64,000 bases of DNA, from positions 30,427-94,426 of the forward strand of contig NZ_VOHC01000031.1 in assembly GCF_007859275.1 (NCBI RefSeq), in the 5' to 3' direction. The stretch is from Planomicrobium sp. CPCC 101079 (GTDB lineage: Bacteria; Bacillota; Bacilli; Bacillales_A; Planococcaceae). Shown one piece after another: positions 17,484 to 25,151 of this stretch (position 1 is the stretch's first letter; every line of letters starts with the position of its first letter). The position numbers and the translations under genes were made by a program. The notes under the pieces were generated by a model, which made no database searches, was not told where the DNA came from, and saw only the letters and a program-made list of their open reading frames with translations.

Positions 17484-17966
17484 TTATTTATTATTCCGTT
17501 CAAAAATCAAATACGAAAAAGGAGTACCGTTTGAAAGTAATTCTTCAGATTCCGATACCACCCTCCAGCCTTCTCCATATTCCGGAAAGAAAGTATCGCC
17601 TTCAAAAGGTTTCTTGATCAACGTAATGTATAGCCTGTCAGCGCGCGGCAAAATTGACCGGAACACTTCTTCTCCGCCGATGACCATAACCTCCTCGTGA
17701 ACTTCTTCAGCCAACTGGATAGCTTGGTCAAGCGAATGGACTACATCGGCGCCTTCAACTTGATATTCGGCATTGCGGGTAACAATGATATTCCGGCGCT
17801 TAGGCAGCGGGCGCCCTATGGATTCATAAGTGTTCCGCCCCATGACGATTCCTTTGCCAACCGTGTGTTTTTTAAAATAAGCCAAATCTTCTGGAATATG
17901 CCATGGCAATTGGTTGTCTTTGCCAATGACCCTGTCTGGATCATGTGCCACCATTAACGAAATCAT
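17484..17966 (-). CDS. dfrA: Dihydrofolate reductase
   Basis: DHFR regenerates tetrahydrofolate with NADPH after thymidylate synthesis. It has 160 residues: 'MISLMVAHDPDRVIGKDNQL' with 'LPWHIPEDLAYFK' (catalytic Asp/Glu near residue 27), 'GIVMGRNTYESIGRPLP' for NADPH binding and 'VMVIGGEEVF' in the second half. All are normal for a chromosomal, trimethoprim-sensitive-type enzyme, though sensitivity cannot be read from the sequence alone. It starts 12 bases after thyA, the usual thyA-dfrA operon. Confidence 0.97.
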   Translation of the reverse strand: MISLMVAHDPDRVIGKDNQLPWHIPEDLAYFKKHTVGKGIVMGRNTYESIGRPLPKRRNIIVTRNAEYQVEGADVVHSLDQAIQLAEEVHEEVMVIGGEEVFRSILPRADRLYITLIKKPFEGDTFFPEYGEGWRVVSESEELLSNGTPFSYLIFERNNK

Positions 17967-17978
17967 ATCTGTTCCTCC

Positions 17979-18923
17979 TTATACTGCAACTGGCGCTGAA
18001 ATTCTAGGATGCGGATCGTAGCCTTCAACCGAGATATCTGATAGGGTCAAATCAAAAATCGAATCAACGTTTTCGTTTATTTTAAGTGTCGGCAATTTTT
18101 TCGGTTCTCTGGCCAATTGTTCATTTACTTGTTCCAGGTGATTTGTATATAAATGTGTGTCTCCTGTTGTATGGACAAAATCGCCTACTTCTAGTCCGCA
18201 TTCTCTCGCCACTAAATGTGTCAGCAACGCGTAAGAAGCAATATTAAAAGGAACACCTAAAAAAACATCGGCGCTTCTTTGGTAAAGCTGGCATGATAAT
18301 TTGCCGTCCGCCACGTAAAATTGGAACATTGTATGGCAAGGCGGGAGCGCCATATCATCCACAAATTCCGGGTTCCACGCTGTTACCAGATGGCGTCTAG
18401 AGTCAGGATTGTTTTTGATCGCTTCGATCACGTTGCGAAGCTGGTCGATTGTGCCGCCTGTTGTGGTCGCCCATGAGCGCCACTGTTTCCCGTACACCGG
18501 CCCCAAATCACCGTATTTCTCTGCAAATGAGTCGTCCGCTAAAATTTTTTCCTGGAAAATGGCCATCTGTTCTTTATAAACAGCTGCAAATTCCTGATCT
18601 TTTTGCGCCCGTCTGCCAAAGTCCGACATATCCGGCCCTTTGTATTCTTCGCTTTCGACCCATTGAGCAAATGCCCATTCGTCCCAAATGTGGTTGTTTT
18701 CTGCAATCAGTGATTGGACATTTGTATCGCCTTTGATAAACCACAGCAGTTCTGAAACGATCAACCGGAACGCCGTTTTTTTTGTTGTCATCAATGGAAA
18801 ACCTTCGCTCAAGTTATACCGCATCTGATAGCCGAAAACGCTCAGCGTTCCGGTTCCCGTACGGTCCTCTTTTCTTGTTCCATTATGTAAGATGTGTTCG
18901 CATAAGTCTAAATATTGTTTCAT
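17979..18923 (-). CDS. thyA: Thymidylate synthase (long ThyA form)
   Basis: ThyA methylates dUMP with methylene-tetrahydrofolate. The ATG at 18923 (GGAGGGG site) gives 314 residues; a longer frame upstream lacks a ribosome site. Landmarks are '[19 protein letters not shown]', '[12 protein letters not shown]', the active-site Cys near residue 196 in '[11 protein letters not shown]' and '[16 protein letters not shown]'. It carries the roughly 50-residue insertion after '[11 protein letters not shown]' that distinguishes the long staphylococcal/lactobacillar type from the 264-residue form. DHFR follows at once, completing the dTMP cycle. Confidence 0.97.
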   Translation of the reverse strand: MKQYLDLCEHILHNGTRKEDRTGTGTLSVFGYQMRYNLSEGFPLMTTKKTAFRLIVSELLWFIKGDTNVQSLIAENNHIWDEWAFAQWVESEEYKGPDMSDFGRRAQKDQEFAAVYKEQMAIFQEKILADDSFAEKYGDLGPVYGKQWRSWATTTGGTIDQLRNVIEAIKNNPDSRRHLVTAWNPEFVDDMALPPCHTMFQFYVADGKLSCQLYQRSADVFLGVPFNIASYALLTHLVARECGLEVGDFVHTTGDTHLYTNHLEQVNEQLAREPKKLPTLKINENVDSIFDLTLSDISVEGYDPHPRISAPVAV

Positions 18924-18971
18924 AATTTGTTCCCCTCCGTTATCCTTTCTATAATAACAAAAAAACATGAA

Positions 18972-19001
18972 AAAAAACCGTTACAACTGTAACGGTTTTT
19001 T
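18972..19001 (-). terminator. Intrinsic terminator overlapping the ypjP stop
   Basis: A perfect 14-base-pair stem (AAAAAACCGTTACA and complement) with a two-base centre. The ypjP stop codon lies in the stem. T run on the leftward strand. Confidence 0.9.
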
Positions 19002-19593
19002 ACGACAGCCATTTAGGCGGTGTATCTTTTGACCAGTAAATGTCGCCAAGAGCGTAATGTTTTTGGTAATTATCCTCCGCTAAATGATAATGGAAATTAA
19101 AGAAATAACCTTCTTGCGGCTTTTTCTCTGTTCTTACATGGAAACGGATTTCATCTTTTTTAGTATTCGTGTCGTAAATGTGAAATATTTTTTCAGCATA
19201 ATCCCCAGCGGGTTTTTCGCTTATCGCCAGCTGGTTTAACTTTTCAGCGCCGAGGCTTCCAAGATGCATATCGATTGCTTGCTGGATATTCGGCAAAATT
19301 GCAGTTTGGAACTCGTCTTGGATAACAGGCCCAATTCGGGAACCGAACTTCATATAAGCTTGTTCTTCTGATGTCTGATAGAACGAATCAATCACTGTCC
19401 GCCCATTGTCATAGTACTCGCTTAAGTCAACCCAATCGTACGTATAATCTTTGTTTTCATTTGCCGCTGCATGTGATTTCTGTGATCCCTTTTCGTCAAG
19501 AATGGTTTCCCATAGTGTATGGTTCGGGGAAATCGCTCCTAATGTCAGGACGGCTACTGCAATCATCAGCGATTTTTGCCACCAGCTTTTCAT
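19000..19593 (-). CDS. ypjP: YpjP-like exported protein
   Basis: The 197-residue product begins 'MKSWWQKSLMIAVAVLTLG', a signal or anchor peptide with two tryptophans, then a soluble domain containing 'YDWVDLSEYYDNGRTVIDSF', 'EEQAYMKFGSRIGPVI' and a C-terminal 'FHVRTEKKPQEGYFFNFHYH'. This matches my memory of YpjP, an uncharacterised Bacillus envelope protein encoded beside thymidylate synthase there as well. The ATG at 19593 has GAGGGTGAT upstream; two earlier in-frame ATG or GTG codons overlap that site. It ends in its own terminator before thyA. Confidence 0.82.
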   Translation of the reverse strand: MKSWWQKSLMIAVAVLTLGAISPNHTLWETILDEKGSQKSHAAANENKDYTYDWVDLSEYYDNGRTVIDSFYQTSEEQAYMKFGSRIGPVIQDEFQTAILPNIQQAIDMHLGSLGAEKLNQLAISEKPAGDYAEKIFHIYDTNTKKDEIRFHVRTEKKPQEGYFFNFHYHLAEDNYQKHYALGDIYWSKDTPPKWLS

Positions 19594-19740
19594 CAACATC
19601 ACCCTCATTTTTGAACAATTTCTTACTTTGCATTGCTATTTTAGACGAATTTTTATGGGTAAAGGTTTCATCTTCTTGTATTTCATTGTACAATAAAGTT
19701 ATTCATTTAGCTCTGTTTTTTCGAAAAAGGAGGAAATTTC

Positions 19741-19818
19741 TTGGATACTTCATTATTAGCCGGGCTTGGCCTTTTAGGCATGCTTGCGTATTTGATCTCA
19801 TTGCATTATACAGACTAA
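19741..19818 (+). CDS. 25-residue membrane peptide
   Basis: A TTG start at 19741 follows a perfect AAGGAGG at seven bases and opens a 25-residue frame ending in TAA: a hydrophobic stretch 'LLAGLGLLGMLAYLI' flanked by 'MDTS' and 'SLHYTD'. It is a single-pass membrane micropeptide by appearance. It has a TACAAT -10-like box about 45 bases upstream and a strong terminator downstream, so it looks like a complete transcription unit. I recognise no family. The combination of ribosome site, membrane composition and terminator is the evidence. Confidence 0.65.
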   Translation: MDTSLLAGLGLLGMLAYLISLHYTD

Positions 19819-19863
19819 TCTCTTAAAAAAATGATTGAAAACTTACTATCCATAAGAAGTTTT

Positions 19864-19907
19864 AATAGCAGGCGAATCCGAATCAATCGGGTTCGCCTGC
19901 TATTTTT
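19864..19907 (+). terminator. Intrinsic terminator after the 25-residue ORF
   Basis: AATAGCAGGCGAA pairs with TTCGCCTGCTATT, with further pairing inside, followed rightward by TTTTT. Confidence 0.88.
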
Positions 19908-19934
19908 CATAAAAAGCAGAAAACTGCGCTTTGT

Positions 19935-20084
19935 TCATTTTTTCTGTTCTTTTTTACAATCGGATCGGCCTAATGAAAAGCCTAAAGCGATTGCGATACA
20001 TAAATAAGCGATATTATCCTGCGTCAACCAAAGAACAAAAAAAGGCAATGCAATCGCCATGCCATATCCGGACCGGTTTGTCAT
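19935..20084 (-). CDS. 49-residue membrane protein, unknown
   Basis: The ATG at 20084 follows GAGGAGATGAGTGG and opens a 49-residue frame with two short hydrophobic segments ('MAIALPFFVLWLTQ' and 'YLCIAIALGFSLG') and a basic Lys-rich tail. No family is recognised. It lies between the terminator of the preceding micropeptide gene and ypiP and seems monocistronic. Confidence 0.65.
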   Translation of the reverse strand: MTNRSGYGMAIALPFFVLWLTQDNIAYLCIAIALGFSLGRSDCKKEQKK

Positions 20085-20155
20085 CCACTCATCTCCTCTG
20101 TGGCTATATGATACTTATATACGGCAGCCGCGAGACAGAGTTTCATTTTGCATAG

Positions 20156-20189
20156 AAAAAACTCCGAAATCAATCATTTCGGAGTTTTT
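20156..20189 (-). terminator. Intrinsic terminator at the end of ypiP
   Basis: AAAAACTCCGAAAT pairs with ATTTCGGAGTTTTT around a five-base loop; the ypiP stop is within it. T run leftward. Confidence 0.9.
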
Positions 20190-20964
20190 CTGCTTGGCAA
20201 TCGATGACGCCGTAATGGAATTTTGTATTGGGCCGCACACGCCTTTGGAATCCGAACGTTTCAAAGTCACCGGATCTAAAATGCGCTTTTAGCACAACAC
20301 TCTTTCGGGCTGCCCGCACTGCTTGATCTATCCATGCCTGTGTCAATTGGCCGGTGTTTGCAGTCTTACGCAGCGGCAAAAAATTAGATGACTCCCGGAT
20401 TTCTTCAGTGAACATCGGATCCATATAGACAACATCAACAGAGTTGTCTGGAAGCGTAGACAAGTAAGCGAGTGCTTCCATATGAATAACCTGGATTCTT
20501 CTCATCGCTTCATTCAAATGAGGCATTTTTTCATATCCAGCCAATCCTTGTTCAATAACGTAGGCGATTATCGAATGCGATTCGCACCCGACAATCGTGC
20601 CTTTCTCTCCCACCCATTGTGAAGCTACAATGGCATCTGATGCCATTCCAAGTGTACAGTCGACAAACGAGTCGCCGCTTTGCAGGCCGGATACTTCGAT
20701 CAACGGATCATCTGCAATCGGCCGCTTTGTCCGAAATGCAGAAGAATTGGGATGAAAAAAGAACGGCTCTGTTTTACCCAACGGATAAAACTCGAGGCGT
20801 TCTTTTGCGGCGACCAGCACATCACAGCCCAACTCTTCATGAAGTTTGTCGATGGAGCGCTTATTGCGCTCAAAAAACGGAATAGCCAGATTCCGTGCAA
20901 CCTTTTCGGCTTTCTTTTTTAGCGCTTCCGTCGGCCGGTACGCCGTCGTTACAATTGCCTTCAC
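20170..20964 (-). CDS. ypiP: Class I SAM-dependent methyltransferase (YpiP-like)
   Basis: This 264-residue protein has the SAM-binding motif I 'VDCTLGMASDAIVASQWVG' near residue 100 and a motif IV 'VVYMDPMF' near residue 180, the arrangement of the RsmJ-like/YpiP group, possibly acting on RNA. The target is unknown. The GTG start at 20964 shares a GTGA overlap with the stop of brxA, so the pair is translationally coupled, as I recall for yphP-ypiP neighbours in Bacillus. The C-terminus 'RRVRPNTKFHYGVIDCQAE' is intact. Confidence 0.85.
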   Translation of the reverse strand: MKAIVTTAYRPTEALKKKAEKVARNLAIPFFERNKRSIDKLHEELGCDVLVAAKERLEFYPLGKTEPFFFHPNSSAFRTKRPIADDPLIEVSGLQSGDSFVDCTLGMASDAIVASQWVGEKGTIVGCESHSIIAYVIEQGLAGYEKMPHLNEAMRRIQVIHMEALAYLSTLPDNSVDVVYMDPMFTEEIRESSNFLPLRKTANTGQLTQAWIDQAVRAARKSVVLKAHFRSGDFETFGFQRRVRPNTKFHYGVIDCQAEKLRND

Positions 20965-21398
20965 TCAGCAGCTACCTGCTCCAATGCCTGCAGAAGATGG
21001 TCGCGTATATGTTCAACTGGATGGCCTTCAATCTGCTCACGCGGGATAAAATACGCCAGTTGCCCGTCTTTCAGCAAAGCAACCGACGGAGATGAAGGCG
21101 GAATTTCTTCAAAATAATTGCGCATTTGCGCAGTCGCCTCTTTGTCCTGACCAGCAAATACGGTAACCAAATGTTCGGGTTTTGCATCCGCTTGCCTTAC
21201 CGCTTCAATGACCGCCGGACGAGCAAGGCCCGCGGCACAACCGCACACGGAGTTGATGACGACTAAGCTAACTCCTTTTGCTTCACTCATATGCTCGTTC
21301 ACTTCTTCAGCGGTAGCCAGTTCCTTGAAACCTTCATCGGTCAATTGCTGGCGCATCGGAGCAACGATGCCTTTCATATATTCGTCATATGCGTTCAT
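20961..21398 (-). CDS. brxA: Bacilliredoxin (YphP/YqiW family)
   Basis: The 145-residue thioredoxin-fold protein carries the unusual CGC active site: Cys52-Gly-Cys54 in 'VVINSVCGCAAGLARPA'. Bacilliredoxins remove bacillithiol from proteins S-bacillithiolated under oxidative stress. The start is the ATG at 21398 with AAGG upstream; a start nine codons earlier lacks a site. The choice of brxA (YphP) over brxB (YqiW) rests on the coupled ypiP neighbour and is tentative. Low-GC Gram-positives of this group make bacillithiol, which fits. Confidence 0.88.
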   Translation of the reverse strand: MNAYDEYMKGIVAPMRQQLTDEGFKELATAEEVNEHMSEAKGVSLVVINSVCGCAAGLARPAVIEAVRQADAKPEHLVTVFAGQDKEATAQMRNYFEEIPPSSPSVALLKDGQLAYFIPREQIEGHPVEHIRDHLLQALEQVAAE

Positions 21399-21425
21399 AT
21401 TATCGCCTTCTTTCTTTAAATTCAT

Positions 21426-21576
21426 TCACGCTTGGTGGAATGTGTTTTCTCTTCTCATTCTAACTCACTTATTGCGTTATTTCATTATTTCCAGCTCGAG
21501 ACACGCTTATTCCGTTAGTTTCAAGTCTGCTTGATGGAATAAAAGAGAAAGCTATCGGACACTTTAAAGTCGAAGA
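21426..21576. other. Intergenic stretch with no clear feature
   Basis: About 150 bases between brxA and the small-gene patch. Two loosely similar segments (near 21432 and 21530, each with 'GCTTG.TGGAAT') are present. I see no ORF, hairpin or strong promoter. Confidence 0.3.
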
Positions 21577-21975
21577 TTATCTTTTGCGTTTGAAGAGCTT
21601 CGTAAAAAAGCTGAAGGAGTTTTTGTCGTTCTCTCCGTATATCGCTTTATATCTGGCTTCGATATCTTTGGAGGCAAAATATTCCGCTTCATAAAATTGA
21701 ATCGGCTCGATTCTCATCGTAACTATGCTGCCTTCCTCATTTTTTAATTCGCACCGATGCCACTGCCCACTTGGGTTGCTTTCATAATCGTTATTAATGA
21801 GGAAGTATTTCTCCATAAAGGGTCCAGCTGTACCATCGCCGGATATTTTAAACTCGATTGTTTTATTATAATTCAACAATGCTTCTTCATAATCCAAGTA
21901 GTCACAATATGTCTCCTTTTCTATAATAGAAGAATCTTCCGTACTTGTGATTAAACGATACAAAGTATTTTCCAT
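21577..21975 (-). CDS. Unknown 132-residue protein
   Basis: The ATG at 21975 follows AAGGGGG at eight bases. The protein is acidic in the body and ends in a basic 'FFTKLFKRKR' tail. It contains 'SGQWHRCELKNEEGSIVTMR' and looks like a small soluble beta-rich domain. I recognise no family. It is the first of five small orphan genes between brxA and ypgR. Confidence 0.65.
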   Translation of the reverse strand: MENTLYRLITSTEDSSIIEKETYCDYLDYEEALLNYNKTIEFKISGDGTAGPFMEKYFLINNDYESNPSGQWHRCELKNEEGSIVTMRIEPIQFYEAEYFASKDIEARYKAIYGENDKNSFSFFTKLFKRKR

Positions 21976-22199
21976 TGTATAACCCCCTTAAAAAATTCTC
22001 ATAGGGTTATTATACGCCTTCAGTAGTTAAAAAGCACTATGATTTTACTGCTTCCATAGCTGTTTAAGATTACGTTTTATTCTTTTCCGGTAAATAAATA
22101 TACTTAAATAATTATTTGATTTTTCTAAAAAAAAATCATCTATTTCCTTCAATAACAATTTTCCTCGGGAAAACTCTTTAATTTTAAGCATGCAACTAC

Positions 22200-22224
22200 A
22201 AAAGCCATCCTATTTGGATGGCTT
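22200..22224 (-). terminator. Probable terminator after the 69-residue ORF
   Basis: AAGCCATCC pairs with GGATGGCTT across a TATTT loop, next to the stop of the leftward ORF; only four T follow. Confidence 0.6.
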
Positions 22225-22419
22225 CAATAAAGATATATGTATACCTTCGACAGTTGGCGGGCGAAGGATAATGAATTTCTCGCATTCTTCTATCGTATAT
22301 TCCTGTAAAAACGATTCAACATCCATTGGATGTTCAATTTCTGTTTCTCTTATTATTTCCCTGGCTATTAAATAGCTCCGCGATTCATTCAATGTTCTTC
22401 CATTTACTGTAATATTCAC
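22210..22419 (-). CDS. Unknown 69-residue protein
   Basis: A GTG start at 22419 follows AAGGGGG and gives 'MNITVNGRTLNESRSYLIAR', then an acidic helix-like part and 'FIILRPPTVEGIHISLLKPS'. There is no recognisable domain, no cysteine and no membrane segment. The ribosome site and a hairpin terminator support it as real. It is part of the small orphan patch. Confidence 0.6.
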   Translation of the reverse strand: MNITVNGRTLNESRSYLIAREIIRETEIEHPMDVESFLQEYTIEECEKFIILRPPTVEGIHISLLKPSK

Positions 22420-22686
22420 AAGGCATCCCCCTTAACATAATTATAAGATTATCATACTTTTTTAAGGAAGTAACGCTTATTCTGAACTAAAAACTATAGA
22501 AATATATTTAAAATATAAGAAATATATGATTCTATTGATTCATAAACTAGTCCTTTTATCTTCTTTCCCCTTCCAATGAAGGAGTTTTCATCTATTTTCT
22601 TAACAAATAATAAATACGAGTTTTTGGAAAGCAGTAGGTGAATATCATTTTGTGTCGAATTGATAAAGGGAAAGGAGGTGCTCACT

Positions 22687-23082
22687 ATGGGGAATATGCA
22701 AGAAACCATCAATGTTCTTCGGATTGCAATGGAGGGGGAATTTGGCCGTGACAACTCCTTATCGTTCATTACGCCGGCAGGCATCTATTTCGGAAAACTT
22801 TTGGCGATCAAAGAAGAAACAAGAGAACCTGCTAATGCGGATGAGCTTGTGCCGATCAATTATTCCAAAGCCAACTTCTATACGAGATCCGAGCTGAAAA
22901 GCCAGGACAACCATTTTTTGGAGGATTTGGATTTTAGTGAAACGATTCTGCTTGAAGATGTCAAATTCAAAACCGGCAAAACGGTCAACCACATTAAGCA
23001 TGCGGTGCTCAATATCAACCAAATCATCTCGGTCCAACTGGTGGCTAACTCGGCCATTGACGATGTTTTGAAAAATTATTAA
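22687..23082 (+). CDS. Unknown 131-residue protein with an Sm-like sequence pattern
   Basis: The ATG at 22687 has a perfect AAAGGAGGTG site; a start nine codons earlier does not. The N-terminal 'INVLRIAMEGEFGRDNSLSF' leads into 'ITPAGIYFGKLLAI', and the C-terminal half has 'ILLEDVKFKTGKTVNHIKHA' and 'VLNINQIISVQLV'. The alternation of a Gly-containing strand pair early and a strand ending 'NINQIISVQ' late resembles the Sm1/Sm2 pattern of small beta-barrels, but this is a visual impression only. It is the only rightward gene in the orphan patch and has its own terminator. Confidence 0.7.
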   Translation: MGNMQETINVLRIAMEGEFGRDNSLSFITPAGIYFGKLLAIKEETREPANADELVPINYSKANFYTRSELKSQDNHFLEDLDFSETILLEDVKFKTGKTVNHIKHAVLNINQIISVQLVANSAIDDVLKNY

Positions 23083-23108
23083 GTTTGTCAAGTATCCGCG
23101 GTGCACTA

Positions 23109-23139
23109 GGAGCTGCAGTTTTATTGCAGCTTCTTTTTT
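23109..23139 (+). terminator. Intrinsic terminator after the 131-residue ORF
   Basis: AGCTGCA pairs with TGCAGCT, extended by flanking pairs, and is followed by a run of six T. Confidence 0.85.
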
Positions 23140-23196
23140 GTTGCAGAAAGTTCTAATTCCAGCTGTTTTTTTCTTCCCCGTTTAGCAAAAAAGCTC

Positions 23197-23224
23197 AAAA
23201 AAAAGAGCGTCCAATAGGACACTC
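23197..23224 (-). terminator. Intrinsic terminator of the leftward small-gene pair
   Basis: GAGTGTCC pairs with GGACGCTC (one G-T pair) around a four-base loop and is followed leftward by eight T. Confidence 0.85.
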
Positions 23225-23432
23225 ACCACCTAAATACAAGTTCAACCGACTTTAAGTCTTTCACCAATTTTTTTTCATTTGTTGAATGAGAAACCAATTC
23301 AACATCAGGCTGGCATAAATTTTGAGTGAAATGATCGGAGATTTCGTCTGCCGCGACATGCACATCCACTTCTTCGCCACCCCATGTATCGCCGTCCACG
23401 AAATGATAGATCAAGTTGAATTTTTTGGGCAT
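23223..23432 (-). CDS. Unknown 69-residue protein
   Basis: The ATG at 23432 follows GGAGGGGTACG. The sequence 'MPKKFNLIYHFVDGDTWGGE' and 'LKDSVEL'-like end suggest a small mixed alpha/beta domain; no family is recognised. It lies 77 bases after the next leftward gene and shares its terminator, so the two are probably cotranscribed. Confidence 0.65.
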   Translation of the reverse strand: MPKKFNLIYHFVDGDTWGGEEVDVHVAADEISDHFTQNLCQPDVELVSHSTNEKKLVKDLKSVELVFRW

Positions 23433-23509
23433 CGTACCCCTCCTTTCTTTTTCTATATTCGGCAAAGAAGGAAGAATCCCTGCACAATTCGGCTTTTTTC
23501 GTATTCAAG

Positions 23510-23821
23510 TCAAGAAATGCTTTTATTTTGTTTCGTGTATTCACTGTTCATATAGGACAACATCTCACCGAACACATCGTAGTCATACCATTCGAACGGA
23601 ACCGTTTGAGAGACATCGTTCCCTGCTTTAATATGCAAGCTTGTTGCACTCAATTGCACAATGTGCCGATCATCAGCATTGTTCTTGTCTTTAATTTCCT
23701 TGCCGACATATCTTTTTTTCACTTTATTGAACAATGCGTCACGCTCGCCTTCATCGCTGAATTCCCACGATTCGTACTTTCCTTGGCAAAGAAGTTCAAT
23801 ACTGAAAATATCTGTTTCCAT
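23510..23821 (-). CDS. Unknown 103-residue protein
   Basis: The ATG at 23821 has TAGGAGGGAG upstream. 'METDIFSIELLCQGKYESWE' begins a small soluble protein ending 'DVFGEMLSYMNSEYTKQNKS'. It may be a single-domain stress or immunity-type protein, but nothing in the sequence decides this. It is first in a two-gene leftward unit. Confidence 0.65.
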   Translation of the reverse strand: METDIFSIELLCQGKYESWEFSDEGERDALFNKVKKRYVGKEIKDKNNADDRHIVQLSATSLHIKAGNDVSQTVPFEWYDYDVFGEMLSYMNSEYTKQNKSIS

Positions 23822-23941
23822 AGCTATCTCCCTCCTATTTCACCACTGCTTACGTTCGGTGAAATACTATGTGTTTAATGGAGTTTACCTCTTTCTCAGA
23901 GCAGAGAAACATTTTGTTTTGCCGCAAACGGAAAAATGCAT

Positions 23942-23989
23942 AAAAAAAGCTGGCCCAAGCGCGCTGTTAACATGGCTTAGACCAGCTTT
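23942..23989 (-). terminator. Intrinsic terminator after ypgR
   Basis: AAAGCTGG pairs with CCAGCTTT with a second AAGC/GCTT pair inside, followed leftward by seven T, just after the ypgR stop. Confidence 0.85.
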
Positions 23990-23999
23990 CCTGTTGATA

Positions 24000-25130
24000 T
24001 CAATCTTCTTTCATCGCCTGGCGAGCTTCGGTCATTTGCTTCCAAACCGACCCTTTTGCTTCTTCGCCCTGTTCAATCCGGGCAATCGCCATTTTGATTT
24101 GCAGCTTGACTTCAAATTCCGGATCGTTTTCCGCTTCCTTTAAAGCGGGCAACGACGCTTCGGTTCCTGTTTCGTACAGGAACATTGCCGCTCTCCAGCG
24201 GACCAGTTTGTTTTTGTCTTTTAACGTCTCAATCATGATCGGCTCAAATTCCGGAAAGCCGAGATCACTGATGGCATCCCCGGCAGTTCTCCGGACAGCC
24301 CAGCTTTTGTCTCTCATCGCCCGTTCCATATAAGGCACCACTGCTTGATCCTTGATGTCCCCCAAATAAATGGCAGCTTGCCGGCGAATGGACATTTTTT
24401 CATCTTCCAGCGCATTTGCCAGAAGCGGCAAATCATCCAGTTCGCCTTCGTTCATCTGCTCAAGCAGCTGGAAACGTGTTTCCCAATCAGGAACATCGAA
24501 TTCTTCTGCTGTGACTTTCCTGCCGCGGACGAATGTTTCCGTGTCTTCAGCCTGGTTCTCTGAAATCAAGCCATCAAGGCGGCTTTGGGGATAAGCCGCT
24601 TCCAGTTCTTCAACCACGCTTTGGCCGATTTCTTCCTTTTCCCCGTACCGGACACCGTAATCTGCCCATTTGCGCTGCAGCAAATAATTTTCTTCTGTCG
24701 GGTCCATGACTGCGCTCATGGCTCGAGTAAAGCGCTCCGGCATTGCAAAACGCTTTTCAGACAAGTTATCAAAGACTTTCACTTGCAGCGGAATGCCTTT
24801 AAACTGCTGAACGTGTACGTAGACTTCCCCGAAGTGTTCATCAATTTGAATCTCATCGTTCGCGCCTTTGCTGTCTTCTCCAAATATGCGTCGGACTTCC
24901 GCCAAAATCGCTTCCCAGTCAAATTTCGCGATTCGTTCGACCGCAAGAAAATCAGCAACGTGGTATACGCACTTAACGCCTTCCACTGCCAGGATTTTCC
25001 GCACTTCCGCCGGAGCGCCTTCCAGATTGTTCTCGTTGTAATTATGGCTTTTGCCAAACGGCAGTTCCTGGTCGATGATGACTTTCATCGTATTCGGGCT
25101 TGGAGTCGGTTCAATTGTTTTGATTTTCAC
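24000..25130 (-). CDS. ypgR: Conserved virulence factor C-like protein (Nfu_N domain plus HEAT repeats)
   Basis: The 376-residue protein has an N-terminal Nfu/NifU N-like domain ('EPTPSPNTMKVIIDQELPFG', about 1-90) and a C-terminal row of HEAT-like repeats (about 215-360, e.g. 'DDLPLLANALEDEKMSIRRQ' and 'KSWAVRRTAGDAISDLG'). This is the architecture of Bacillus YpgR and Staphylococcus CvfC, the latter affecting virulence by an unknown route. No catalytic motif is evident; a scaffold role is likely. The GTG start at 25130 has AGGAGGG at seven bases. It follows the ABC-F gene by 21 bases in a leftward ypgQ-ABC-F-ypgR unit. Confidence 0.88.
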   Translation of the reverse strand: MKIKTIEPTPSPNTMKVIIDQELPFGKSHNYNENNLEGAPAEVRKILAVEGVKCVYHVADFLAVERIAKFDWEAILAEVRRIFGEDSKGANDEIQIDEHFGEVYVHVQQFKGIPLQVKVFDNLSEKRFAMPERFTRAMSAVMDPTEENYLLQRKWADYGVRYGEKEEIGQSVVEELEAAYPQSRLDGLISENQAEDTETFVRGRKVTAEEFDVPDWETRFQLLEQMNEGELDDLPLLANALEDEKMSIRRQAAIYLGDIKDQAVVPYMERAMRDKSWAVRRTAGDAISDLGFPEFEPIMIETLKDKNKLVRWRAAMFLYETGTEASLPALKEAENDPEFEVKLQIKMAIARIEQGEEAKGSVWKQMTEARQAMKED

Positions 25131-25151
25131 ACAAGGTCCCTCCTGTTCGTT

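Noticed and set aside
22494..22784. Leftward 96-residue frame
   Set aside because: It is mostly antisense to the rightward gene at 22687, whose ribosome site is perfect; no ribosome site of its own.
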